A stretch of DNA of 64,000 nucleotides. Source: Geothrix limicola. Lineage in GTDB: Bacteria > Acidobacteriota > Holophagae > Holophagales > Holophagaceae. This document shows, piece after piece, positions 17,790 through 26,399 of this stretch (position 1 is the first letter of the stretch; each line of letters begins with the position of its first letter). The stretch spans positions 1 to 64,000 of the forward strand of contig NZ_BSDE01000003.1 in assembly GCF_030268085.1 (NCBI RefSeq). Direction: 5' to 3'. A model generated the notes under the pieces. That model did not search any database, was not told where the DNA came from, and saw only the letters and a program-made list of their open reading frames with translations. The translations under genes were made by a program, and so were the position numbers.

Positions 17790-19061
17790 ATGCGCCTGTC
17801 ACTTCCCGAAGACACCCACCTCGCCCCTGGCGAACCCCTGGCGTCGGTGCGCATCCCGGGCTCCAAATCCGTCACCAACCGAGCCCTGCTGCTGGCCGCG
17901 CTGGCCCCCGGTCCCAGCCTGCTGCGCGGCGGTCTGGAGGCTGAAGACACCCGCTGGATGCGCCAATCCTTGCGAAGCCTGGGCTACGCCCTCGAAGAAG
18001 CCGACGGGACATGGAGCCTTCGGGGAGGCGCCCGACCCCGAGCCGAGGCCCCCCTTTGGCTCGGAGCCTCCGGCACCACCCTGCGTTTCCTGCTGCCCTG
18101 GCTGGCCCTGTGTTCCGAAGGACCCATCCACCTGGAGGGCGACCCCCGCCTCTTCGAACGTCCCCTTGGTCCCCTCCTTGAACCCCTGCAGGCCCTGGGC
18201 GCGCGCTGGTTGCCGGATGAATCCGGAGCATGGCTGCATCCCAGTCCCACGCCCCCGCAACAGCTCGACCTCCGCGTGGACGCCCACCTCAGCAGCCAAT
18301 TCCTGTCGGGACTTGCCCTCGCGGCAGCCGCCCTGCCTGGACCGAGCCTGCTGACCTGGACCGAGGTGGCGAGCCCCAGCTACCTCACCCTGACGACCCA
18401 GTGGCTTCGGCGCTTCGGATGCATGGCCGAATTGGAACCCGGCTGCTGGCGCATTCCCGGCGATTCCCTCCGGGCCGGCCGGTTCGAGCTGCCGGGGGAC
18501 TGGAGCGGAGCCGCGGCCTTCCTCGCCGCCGCGACCGCGACGGGACGGACGCTGCGGCTCGGCCCCCTCGATCCGGAGGACGCCCAGGGAGACCGAGCCA
18601 TGATCGCGATCTTGGAAGCCGCCGGCTGCAGTCTGCACTGGGTGGATGCGCAGGTCCTGGAAGCCTCAGGCCGCCTGTCTCGCGGGCTGGATGCGGATCT
18701 GACGGATTGCCCCGACCTGGGCCCGGTCCTCGCCGCCCTGGCCGCCCTGGCGCCCGAGCCTTCGGAATTGCGGGGCCTCCATACCCTGCCTCTCAAGGAA
18801 TGCGACCGGCTGGACGCCTCGGCCGAACTGGTGCGCTGGTTGGGCGGCCAGGCCGAGGTGATCGGAGACCACACCCTGCGCATCCGCCCAGGCACGCCGC
18901 CTCGCGAGCGGCCCGCCTTCGATCCTCGGAACGATCACCGCATGGCCTTCGCCGCCGCCCTCGGCGGACTCCGCTGGGGCGGAAACCTCCTGGACCCCCA
19001 CTGCGTCGCCAAGACTTTCCCGGACTTCTGGGAGGTCTGGCGAGCCATGCTCCGATGTTGA
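17790..19061 (+). CDS. aroA: 3-phosphoshikimate 1-carboxyvinyltransferase (EPSP synthase)
   Basis: Condenses shikimate-3-phosphate with phosphoenolpyruvate in the shikimate pathway. The 423-residue protein shows RIPGSKSVTNRALLLAAL (about residues 21-38), LGASGTTLRFLLPWLA (about 90-105), ELPGDWSGAAAF, the LKECDRL segment (about 331-337) and DHRMAFAAALGGL (about 379-391). All are diagnostic active-site blocks. Length is normal. The next gene starts 7 bases inside its end, so translation is coupled to a sigma-54 activator, an unexpected partner. Confidence 0.95.
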   Translation: MRLSLPEDTHLAPGEPLASVRIPGSKSVTNRALLLAALAPGPSLLRGGLEAEDTRWMRQSLRSLGYALEEADGTWSLRGGARPRAEAPLWLGASGTTLRFLLPWLALCSEGPIHLEGDPRLFERPLGPLLEPLQALGARWLPDESGAWLHPSPTPPQQLDLRVDAHLSSQFLSGLALAAAALPGPSLLTWTEVASPSYLTLTTQWLRRFGCMAELEPGCWRIPGDSLRAGRFELPGDWSGAAAFLAAATATGRTLRLGPLDPEDAQGDRAMIAILEAAGCSLHWVDAQVLEASGRLSRGLDADLTDCPDLGPVLAALAALAPEPSELRGLHTLPLKECDRLDASAELVRWLGGQAEVIGDHTLRIRPGTPPRERPAFDPRNDHRMAFAAALGGLRWGGNLLDPHCVAKTFPDFWEVWRAMLRC

Positions 19062-22000
19062 GAGCGGCCTGGCTGGGAGACTGGAAGGCCCCCTGGGGAC
19101 TCGACCGGGGAAGGCGCTGGGGGGATGCCCCCTGGGCCCTGGCCGCCATTTCCCAGGCCTGGCTGCTAGGAGGTCATGAGGGACGGTGGCCGCGGCTGGA
19201 TCAGGAGGCCCACCGATCCCGTGGTCCCCATGTGCTCTCGCCCCCGACCACCTTCGATTCCCGTCCGGATCCCGCCTGGGTTGCGCGCCTGCGCCACGGG
19301 AGCGCCAAGGTCCCCGCCACCCAGCGCGGCGACCGGGAGGACGAACTCCTAGCCTGGGCCTGGGAAGCCCTGCTTGAAGGCGATGGAACGCCCTGGATGG
19401 CGGCGGGGTCGGTGCTGCTGGACCTGCCTCTGCGCCTGAAATGGGTGGCGGCCCTCGGCGCAGTGGATCCGGAGGGCCATCTCTGGCTCCCGCCCTACCT
19501 GGATCTGATCCCGCCCGAATGGCATGACCTACCCTGCGGATGGTGGGAGAGCCTGCTCAAAGCCATGGATGCAGAAGGCCGACTGCTCCCCGAGGGACCC
19601 CTCAATCCGAACCTTCCTTGGCCCACCCTCCAGAAGCATGCGGATCCCCTGGTGATGGCCACTCTCCCCGAGGATCTGAAGGCCCACCACCAGGCCGCCT
19701 GGCTATGGGAATCCCCCACCGGAGGCTGGATGTTGGCCCCCGCGGTCCGGGCCTGGGCTCGGGGATTCGGAGCGTCACCCAAGGGCCTCATGCCCCTGGT
19801 GCCCCACAGCCTCGGTGCCGGCCATGCCCCCGGCGCCGACCTCGCCGATCTCCTCGCCCTGCGTATGCCTGCCTCCCACCCATCGGGGTGGGGACCTTCC
19901 ATCCAGGCCGACCTCCAAGAAGACCTCCAGCGCCCCGAAGCCCCCAAGGCCTCGGGACATCCAACCTGGGACCGACTCCGCATGCGCTGGGGTGGCGAGC
20001 CCGCAGCTCCCGCCCCCCATTACCCCGCGTGGGATACCCCCGCCGCTCCCTGCGCAGACCCATTCCACTGGATGGCACAGGGGCAGGTTTGGTTTAGAAA
20101 TTACAACCCCAAAGGTGCACTTCAAGCTTTCAATTTGGCCTACGCTCACTTCGTACGATTACAGGCAGTCGGGTGGGCCTCACGTGCTGCCTCGAATGCA
20201 GCCATCGCGGCTCTTCAATGGGCGAACGTTCCAACCCATAAACTCTGGCGTTTAATAAGAGGCCCTCTCCCGGGGCCCTGGCGTGATCTCGAAGAAGCAC
20301 AACTTGCTGGAATTTATCTAGAAGAAGAGGAGGCTCTTTCTCAAATTCGCAAATTAGTCGAACAATACCCGGATTTGCCTGAGGGGTGGGGGTTGCAAGC
20401 GACGCATGGTGTTGATGCTGACCGATGGGATCTGGTCAGAGAAAGTTTGCCGCATGTAAGTGAACACCCTTATGCACGGTTCTTGGAAGCTGCACTGGGC
20501 CCGTTGATAGAAGGCCCTCCGGAACATACTGACCCCGAAACCCGCCTCAGCTGGGAAGCGCATCGTTTGTTCCGGGGCACAGGGAATGCTCAGGCGTTCT
20601 GGTCGGCTTGGCGGGATTGCCCGACGCAGATCATGTGCCTGGAACTGGGGCTGCAGGTCATGGAGCGGGTGCCGGAGCTGCGCACGGCGGCGGACCTGCT
20701 GGCACTGCAGGTCATCGCGGATCGGGCGGCCTCGCCTCGGCATCAGCGGCGTCTGGCGGCGCTCTGGCCTCTGTCCGAGGGGGAGGCTGATCCCGCACCC
20801 GAGCTTGTATTCAAGGCCTGGCTGGACGAGCGCGAGACGCCGATCTGGATCGTCTGGGAAGAGGATGGCCAGTTGCATTCCCTCGGGAGCGGGGACCCGC
20901 CTCCTGAAGGAGCGCTCAGCCGCCTAGCCAAGAACGGCAGCCTGGCTCCGTTCCTTCACGGGAGCTGGGCCTGGCGGGGGTACCCGCTGATCTGGGAGGG
21001 TAGCCCCGTCGGCGCCGTGCTGCTGGGCCAAAGGGCGGACGCGCCTCCGGCGCCGGCCCTGGAACCCCTGCTCATCTCGCCCTGGTTGGCGCGGATCCGG
21101 GCGCGGCGCCCGGTCGAAGCGGTCGTCGAGTCCGGCCTCCTGCTGACGGATGGCAGCGAACCCATGGCCACCATCCTGCGCGAGCTGGACCGCGTGGCCG
21201 CCTCGGATCTGCCCGTGCTCATCCTCGGCCCCACGGGCAGTGGCAAGGAACTCGCGGCCGGAGAGGTGCACCAGCGCTCGGGTCGATCCGGCCCTCTGGT
21301 CGCGGTGAACTGCTCGGCCTTCGCCGAGGGCCTGCTGGAATCCGAATTGTTCGGGCACACCAAGGGCGCCTTCACGGGTGCTGACCGGGACCGCCGCGGC
21401 GCCATCGAGGTCGCCAAGGGTGGCACCCTGTTTCTCGACGAGGTCGCGGACCTTTCGCCGCGCCTCCAGTCCATGCTGCTGCGCGTCCTCCAGGAGCGCG
21501 AGATCCGCCGGGTGGGATCGGATCACGCCCTCAAGGTGGATGTCCGCTTCATCGCGGCCACGCACCGGTCTCTGGAGGATCTGAGCCGGGCCGGCGCCTT
21601 CCGTCGCGACCTGCTCTTCCGGCTTCAAGGCGCGGTGCTCAACCTGCCCGCCCTGGCCGAGCGGCGCCACGAATTCCCCTTCCTGCTGCCTCGGCTGACG
21701 CTCCGCGCGGCCCAGGCGGTGAAGCGGCCCATCCCCGCGCTGGCCCCGGGCCTGGCCCAGGCCCTGGCCCGCCTGCCCTGGCCCGGCAATGTCCGGGAAC
21801 TGCTCCACACCCTGGAGCGCGCGATCCTGCGCTGCGAGGACGGCATCCTGAAACCCCGACACTTCCCCGAGCTGGACACCCCGACCCTGCAATCTCGCAC
21901 CTGGGATGAAGCCACCCGCGCCTTCCAGCGCCGCCTTCTGCTGGACACCCTGCAGGGCCGCCACTTCAAGGTGGCCGAGGCGGCCCAGGCCCTGGGCCTC

Positions 22001-22078
22001 GCCCGTCCGGCGCTCTACGCCACGGCCAAACGGCTGGGCGTAGACCTGGTGGCCGAAAAGGCGCTGAGACCGTCCTGA
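19055..22078 (+). CDS. Sigma-54-dependent activator with a long TPR-like N-terminal region
   Basis: 1007 residues from the ATG at 19055, which overlaps the end of aroA. Residues 1 to about 690 are not a recognised sensor; parts look like helical repeats (GALQAFNLAYAHFVRLQAV; ASNAAIAALQWANVP). The C-terminal third is a complete AAA+ domain: Walker A GPTGSGKE (about 725), the sigma-54 contact loop GAFTGA (about 770), Walker B GGTLFLDEV (about 790), sensor and arginine-finger regions. A Fis-type helix-turn-helix follows (FKVAEAAQALGLARPALYATAKRLG). It has no receiver domain, so the signal is probably a bound partner or ligand. Part of the N-terminal region is AT-rich, see separate entry. Confidence 0.88.
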   Translation: MLRAAWLGDWKAPWGLDRGRRWGDAPWALAAISQAWLLGGHEGRWPRLDQEAHRSRGPHVLSPPTTFDSRPDPAWVARLRHGSAKVPATQRGDREDELLAWAWEALLEGDGTPWMAAGSVLLDLPLRLKWVAALGAVDPEGHLWLPPYLDLIPPEWHDLPCGWWESLLKAMDAEGRLLPEGPLNPNLPWPTLQKHADPLVMATLPEDLKAHHQAAWLWESPTGGWMLAPAVRAWARGFGASPKGLMPLVPHSLGAGHAPGADLADLLALRMPASHPSGWGPSIQADLQEDLQRPEAPKASGHPTWDRLRMRWGGEPAAPAPHYPAWDTPAAPCADPFHWMAQGQVWFRNYNPKGALQAFNLAYAHFVRLQAVGWASRAASNAAIAALQWANVPTHKLWRLIRGPLPGPWRDLEEAQLAGIYLEEEEALSQIRKLVEQYPDLPEGWGLQATHGVDADRWDLVRESLPHVSEHPYARFLEAALGPLIEGPPEHTDPETRLSWEAHRLFRGTGNAQAFWSAWRDCPTQIMCLELGLQVMERVPELRTAADLLALQVIADRAASPRHQRRLAALWPLSEGEADPAPELVFKAWLDERETPIWIVWEEDGQLHSLGSGDPPPEGALSRLAKNGSLAPFLHGSWAWRGYPLIWEGSPVGAVLLGQRADAPPAPALEPLLISPWLARIRARRPVEAVVESGLLLTDGSEPMATILRELDRVAASDLPVLILGPTGSGKELAAGEVHQRSGRSGPLVAVNCSAFAEGLLESELFGHTKGAFTGADRDRRGAIEVAKGGTLFLDEVADLSPRLQSMLLRVLQEREIRRVGSDHALKVDVRFIAATHRSLEDLSRAGAFRRDLLFRLQGAVLNLPALAERRHEFPFLLPRLTLRAAQAVKRPIPALAPGLAQALARLPWPGNVRELLHTLERAILRCEDGILKPRHFPELDTPTLQSRTWDEATRAFQRRLLLDTLQGRHFKVAEAAQALGLARPALYATAKRLGVDLVAEKALRPS
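20085..20600 (+). other. AT-rich patch inside the sigma-54 activator gene
   Basis: About 500 bases inside an otherwise very GC-rich gene use codons that are rare elsewhere in the window (TTA, ATA, AGA, ATT, GTT, CAT). The reading frame is uninterrupted, and the encoded part (NYNPKGALQAFNLAYAHFV to AHRLFRGTGNAQAF) looks like TPR helices. Both edges return abruptly to GC-rich coding. The patch may be a recombined segment; no repeats or mobile-element ends are seen at its edges. Confidence 0.65.
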
Positions 22079-22093
22079 TCCGCGTTTCGGCGT

Positions 22094-23890
22094 CTACACC
22101 CTGCGCCCGAAGCTGCGGTCCAGATCATCCAGAGTGAGCTTCTTGATGATCGGCCGGCCGTGGGGGCAGGTGTTGGGAACCTCGCAGGCCAGCAGGTCCC
22201 GGATGAGTCCCAGGGCCAGGTCCGAGGGCAGCGCGTGGTGCTTCTTGATGGCGGCGCGGCAGGCCAGTTCCGCGTTGAGATCGCGCCGGAAGACGTCCAG
22301 ATCCACGCGGCCTTCCCGTTCCAGACGGGCCAGCAGATCCTCCAGCAGGGCCTGCGGATCCCGGTCCGCCAGGAAATCCGGCAGGCCGCGGACCACGAGG
22401 GCGTCCGCGCCGAAGGCCTCCGCTTCGACACCGACGGCCCCCAGTTCCCCCAGGAAGGGCGAGAGCCGGGCCATGGCTTCGGGTCCGAGCTGAACCACCT
22501 GGGGCGGCATCAGGGGCTGGATGGCGGGGGCGTGGCGGCGCAGGAAGAGCCGCTCGAAAAGAATCCGCTCGTGGGCCACGTGCTGGTCCACCAGCCAGAG
22601 TTCGGGCCCGGCGGATGTCGTAATTTCCGCCACCAGGTAGGTCCGCTGGAAGGCCCCCAGGTAGCGGATCTCCGAGCGTTCCTCCAGGTTCTCAGACACG
22701 CCCGTGGGCGTGGGTTCGTAGGCGTAGATGGTGTCCAGGGGCCGCGTGTCGAAGGTCTCGGTCTGGGTCTGGTAGGCGCCCAGGGCGCCGCCCGAATGAT
22801 CCGACCAGAGCCGCGGATGCTGGGGCGCGGCGCGGCGCGACGGATCCAGTTCGAATTCGGCCTCCAAAGGCTTGGGCGGCAGTTCCAGCACCGAGGCGAG
22901 GCCGCCCCGCAGCTTGGCCCAGGCTTCTTCCGCGCCGCTCCGCACCCAGGCGAAGATGCGCTGGGGCTCGCGGAAGCGCACCTCGGCCTTGGTGGGATGC
23001 ACGTTCACGTCCACGGCTTCTGGCGGCATCTCCAGGAAGAGCACGGCCGCGGGGTACGAGCCCTTGGCGAAGGTACCGGACCAGGCTTCCGACAGGGCCG
23101 CCAGCAGGAGGCGATCCCGCACGGCACGGCCGTTCACGAAGAGGTAGAGGTGGTTGCGGTCACGGAAGCTGAGATCCGGCGGCGAGACGAACCCCCGCAC
23201 CTGCCAGGGCCTTTCGCCGTTCACGAAGGGCACCAGCCGGCCCAGCTTGTCGCCCAGCAGGGGTGCCAGGCGCAGGCCCGCATCCTCCACGGGCGGCAGC
23301 ACGAGGGGCGCACCGCGATCGGGACGGATGACCCAGTGGACGCCCGGCGCGCTGAGGGCCAGCCGCGCCACCGCGCCCCAGAGCTGGGCGTGTTCGGTGT
23401 CCGTGGACTTGAGGAAGCGGCGCCGCGCCGGCAGCTGCGCGAAGAGATCGCGCACGGTCACGGTGGTGCCCCGGCTGCGGGAGACCGGCGCCACCTCCTT
23501 GATGACACCGAATTCGCAGCGCAGGCGATGGCCCGCGCCTTCCGCTTCCGCACTCGTGAGATCGAAGCGGCTCACGCTGGCGATGCTGGGCAGGGCCTCT
23601 CCGCGAAAACCGAAGGTGCCGAGGTGACCGAGGTCCTCGGCCGTGCGCACTTTGCTCGTGGCGTGGCGCTCCAGGGCCAGGTAGAGGTCGTCCCGGGCCA
23701 TGCCCGAGCCGTCGTCGGCCACTTCCAGCAGGCGCTTGCCGCCCTCCTCCCAGGCCACCTCGATGTGCCGCGCACCCGCATCCAGGGCGTTCTCCACCAG
23801 CTCCTTGAGCACGGAGGAGGGCCGTTCCACCACTTCTCCCGCAGCGATCTGGTTGGCCACCTGGTCGGGGAGAATGCGGATGCGTGACAT
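22094..23890 (-). CDS. mutL: DNA mismatch repair protein MutL
   Basis: 598 residues. The GHKL ATPase domain starts IRILPDQVANQIAAGEVVERP (within residues 4-25) with LVENALDAG (about 32-40), the DDGSGM motif (about 59-64) and TFGFRGEALPSI (about 92-103). The C-terminal dimerisation domain ends with ACEVPNTCPHGRP. A QVAHERILFERL block is present. A clear DQHA(x)2E(x)4E-type endonuclease motif is visible only in degenerate form (DQHVAHERILFE), so incision activity is possible but uncertain. No mutS is in the window. Confidence 0.95.
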   Translation of the reverse strand: MSRIRILPDQVANQIAAGEVVERPSSVLKELVENALDAGARHIEVAWEEGGKRLLEVADDGSGMARDDLYLALERHATSKVRTAEDLGHLGTFGFRGEALPSIASVSRFDLTSAEAEGAGHRLRCEFGVIKEVAPVSRSRGTTVTVRDLFAQLPARRRFLKSTDTEHAQLWGAVARLALSAPGVHWVIRPDRGAPLVLPPVEDAGLRLAPLLGDKLGRLVPFVNGERPWQVRGFVSPPDLSFRDRNHLYLFVNGRAVRDRLLLAALSEAWSGTFAKGSYPAAVLFLEMPPEAVDVNVHPTKAEVRFREPQRIFAWVRSGAEEAWAKLRGGLASVLELPPKPLEAEFELDPSRRAAPQHPRLWSDHSGGALGAYQTQTETFDTRPLDTIYAYEPTPTGVSENLEERSEIRYLGAFQRTYLVAEITTSAGPELWLVDQHVAHERILFERLFLRRHAPAIQPLMPPQVVQLGPEAMARLSPFLGELGAVGVEAEAFGADALVVRGLPDFLADRDPQALLEDLLARLEREGRVDLDVFRRDLNAELACRAAIKKHHALPSDLALGLIRDLLACEVPNTCPHGRPIIKKLTLDDLDRSFGRRV

Positions 23891-23957
23891 ACCCTGAATG
23901 TACCCCTCCCCGGCCGCTGGTGGTCCCTTGAAAACGCCTGCCCTTTGGAGTCTGAGC

Positions 23958-24422
23958 TCAGGACGGATTCAGGGAGGCATCCGCTTCGGCCAGGGCGCTA
24001 CGCGTCTGCCTCAGGGGCGCGAGCAGGTGCACGCCGTAGCCCGCGAGAAAGAGCAGGCTCGACACACCGTGGATCCAGGCCAGGGCCAGGCGTCCGGCGG
24101 GTGCGACCACCACCTGCACGCCGTAGCCGCTCAGCACCATGGGCGCCAAGACCATCGCCAGCAGGAAGCCCGAGGCCCGGCCCACGGGCCGACCCGAGCG
24201 CCACATGGGCAGCACGTGGCCCCGCACCAGCATGCCCAGGGCGAAGACCAGCAGGGGCGCCGCAAGCACGTGCAGATGCTGCAGCGCGCCCTGAAGCGGA
24301 TGGGCCTCCAGTCCGAACTCGCCCTCGCGCTGCCCGTAGTAGCGGAGCCAGCCGTAGATCAGGCCCGTCGCGCCCGTGAACAGGGCGGCCAGGTGGAGGC
24401 TCCAGCGTTCCAGGCGCGTCAT
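23958..24422 (-). CDS. Four-helix membrane protein, possibly cytochrome b-like
   Basis: 154 residues with four hydrophobic helices: SLHLAALFTGATGLIYGWL, LHVLAAPLLVFALGMLV, GFLLAMVLAPMVLSGYGVQV and WIHGVSSLLFLAGYGVHLL. Histidines lie in helices 1, 2 and 4 (LHLA, QHLHV, WIHG, YGVHLL), spaced as possible heme ligands in small b-type membrane proteins such as the DUF4405 type. Heme binding is inference. The ATG at 24422 overlaps the TGA of the FMN-binding gene, so this is the last gene of the apbE operon and could be the membrane electron donor or acceptor for the flavoprotein. Confidence 0.75.
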   Translation of the reverse strand: MTRLERWSLHLAALFTGATGLIYGWLRYYGQREGEFGLEAHPLQGALQHLHVLAAPLLVFALGMLVRGHVLPMWRSGRPVGRASGFLLAMVLAPMVLSGYGVQVVVAPAGRLALAWIHGVSSLLFLAGYGVHLLAPLRQTRSALAEADASLNPS

Positions 24423-24937
24423 TTCTTGTCCCCGTATAGGACCTGCCACAGGCCGAGGCAGCGCCGCGACGCGTCCGTGAGGGCATTGGCCGTGAGCGTG
24501 GCCCCGCCGAGGGGACGGATGCCCCGCCTGAGGCTCAGTTCGTCATCGAGCTGGTGGCCCACCAGCTGCTGCTTCCAGGCATCCTTGGCCATGTATTCCT
24601 GGGGCTCATGGAACTGGATGACCTCCACGCGCAGGATCCGGCCATCGGGGGCCACGGCCACCATGGCCGTCTCGTTCAGGGTCCTCACTCGGTGGGTGTC
24701 GAAGAAGGCCACGCCCACGGGTTTTCCATTCACCGCGGCCTCGTAGGCGATCCACCAGAGGCCCGGCAGCTCCCGCTGGGAGAGTTGCTTCACCCTCTGG
24801 GCCTGGGCCTCACTGAGGAAGTATTCCTTGCGCGTGAAGGCGGCGCCCGGAAAAGCGAGCTTCAACGCCTCATCCCGACTGGGCAGCGCGGCGGCCAGAG
24901 AGGCGGTCAGGAGGAAGGCTGGAACGAGACGCATCAT
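24419..24937 (-). CDS. Exported FMN-binding domain protein
   Basis: 172 residues with an N-terminal signal or anchor (RLVPAFLLTASLAAALP). Near the C terminus is PLGGATLTANAL (about residues 145-156), matching the (S/T)GATxT motif of RnfG/NqrC-type domains, in which ApbE attaches FMN covalently to the threonine. The preceding part (NETAMVAVAPDGRILRVEVIQFHEP) fits the FMN_bind fold. ApbE is the first gene of the same operon. The start at 24937 has GGAG five bases upstream; 24934 and a GTG at 24943 are alternatives. Expected location is the periplasm, carrying electrons between membrane and periplasm. Confidence 0.85.
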   Translation of the reverse strand: MMRLVPAFLLTASLAAALPSRDEALKLAFPGAAFTRKEYFLSEAQAQRVKQLSQRELPGLWWIAYEAAVNGKPVGVAFFDTHRVRTLNETAMVAVAPDGRILRVEVIQFHEPQEYMAKDAWKQQLVGHQLDDELSLRRGIRPLGGATLTANALTDASRRCLGLWQVLYGDKK

Positions 24938-24952
24938 GATCACTCCAGAAGA

Positions 24953-26389
24953 TCACTGGACCTCGAATTGGCCCATCATGCCGGCGCCCTCATGCTCGAG
25001 GATGTGGCAGTGGTAGAGGTAGCGGCCGCTGAGCCCCTGGAAACGCAAGATCACCCGCACGGTCTCGCCGGGACTGACCAGGAAGGTGTCCTTCCAGCCC
25101 CGCTCGCCCTCGGGCAGCTCACCGCCGCTCCGGCTGAGGATCTGGAACTGGCCGCCGTGGATATGGAAGGGATGGGCGATGGTGGTGGCGAAATTGGTCA
25201 CCTCCCAGATCTCCGTGCTTCCGGCGGATACCGTGACATCCACTCGCATCTCATCGAAGGTCTTCCCGTTGATCACGGCGTCACCCGTATCCTCCAGCCC
25301 GAACCTGCGCGTCATCGCGGCCTCCGATTCGGGAATGCGAGGAACGGGCGTCAGGGACCCAGGCACGGGACGGGCCGTTCCGGGCCTCGCGATGCGCAGC
25401 TGCATCACGGGAAAGCCCCTCCCCTGGCCCGCCTCGGCCTCTTCGCTTGCGGCCGCGAAGGCCTCGCTGCGCAGGAAGAGACTGCGGCCCAGGTCCTTCG
25501 AGAAATCCACGAGGATCTCCGCCCGTTCGGCGGGCCCCAGCCTGAGCTGGGTGAGGGCCACGGGGGCCGCGAGAAACCCGCCATCCGAAGCGATCTGATG
25601 GAAGGTGCGTCCATCCTCGAGGGCAAAGGCGTAGCGGCGGGTGCTGGAACCGTTCAACAGGCGCAGCCGCACCAGGCCTGCGGGCAAGTCCAGGTAGGGA
25701 TTCTCCACGCCGTTTACGAGGATCCGCTCGCCCATCATGAAATCCTTGCCGCCCATGCTTTCCATGTAGGCGAGGGAACCGTCGGCCTTCAGGCGGCGGT
25801 CCTGCACCACCAGGGGGAAGTCGTCCACGCCATAGGCCTTCGGCAGCGGGAGGGCATCGGAGACGTCATCTTCCAGGAGGATCAGCCCTGCCATCCCCAG
25901 ATTGACCTGGAGGCCCGTGGATCCGTGCGGATGGGGGTGGTACCAAAGCAGGGCCGCGGGCTGGTCGGGTGTGAAGGCGGCCAAGGCGGTTTCACCGGAA
26001 TGGATCCCTTGGTGGAGGTCGGGGACGATGTCCATGCTCCCCGGTACCTTCAGTCCGTGCCAATGCAGGTTGGTGTCACTGTGATCGGATTCGGGCAGGT
26101 GGTTGGCGAGGGCCACTTCCACGGCCTGCCCCCGGCGCATGCGCAGCGTGGGGCCCAGGATGGCGCCGTTGTAGCCATAGGTTTCGGTGGGTTTCCCCGC
26201 TTCAAGTTCGCTGGTGCCGGCCTGGGCCACCAGGTCGTAATGCACGCTTCCCCCCGTCCCCACCGTGGCGGCCAGGAGGGGCGGCACGGGCATGGGGCGG
26301 GAAAACTTGGTGTCTGAACCTCCACTGCCTCCGCAGGCCACCAAGGCGGCCAACGTCACGCCCGCGAGGAGGCTTTGAAACAGGCGCAT
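24953..26389 (-). CDS. Multicopper oxidase, predicted lipoprotein
   Basis: 478 residues. The N terminus ends in a lipobox (TLAALVAC, cysteine 19), so it should be membrane-anchored in the periplasm. All four copper-ligand blocks are present: HWHGL, WYHPHPHGSTG, HPFHIHGGQF and YHCHILEHEGAGMMG; the last contains the type-1 cysteine and axial methionine, so it should be catalytically complete. The layout matches CueO/bilirubin-oxidase-type enzymes that oxidise Cu(I), Fe(II) or phenols with oxygen. No Met-rich insert as in CueO is evident. It lies 10 bases after the porin gene. The substrate is unknown; the Fur-like sites make iron worth testing. Confidence 0.9.
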   Translation of the reverse strand: MRLFQSLLAGVTLAALVACGGSGGSDTKFSRPMPVPPLLAATVGTGGSVHYDLVAQAGTSELEAGKPTETYGYNGAILGPTLRMRRGQAVEVALANHLPESDHSDTNLHWHGLKVPGSMDIVPDLHQGIHSGETALAAFTPDQPAALLWYHPHPHGSTGLQVNLGMAGLILLEDDVSDALPLPKAYGVDDFPLVVQDRRLKADGSLAYMESMGGKDFMMGERILVNGVENPYLDLPAGLVRLRLLNGSSTRRYAFALEDGRTFHQIASDGGFLAAPVALTQLRLGPAERAEILVDFSKDLGRSLFLRSEAFAAASEEAEAGQGRGFPVMQLRIARPGTARPVPGSLTPVPRIPESEAAMTRRFGLEDTGDAVINGKTFDEMRVDVTVSAGSTEIWEVTNFATTIAHPFHIHGGQFQILSRSGGELPEGERGWKDTFLVSPGETVRVILRFQGLSGRYLYHCHILEHEGAGMMGQFEVQ

Positions 26390-26399
26390 GCCGCCCTCC

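Noticed and set aside
18230-19054. The extra 275 codons before the sigma-54 activator start
   Set aside because: They overlap aroA in another frame and read as Pro/Arg/Gly-rich shadow sequence. Coding character begins at the ATG 19055.
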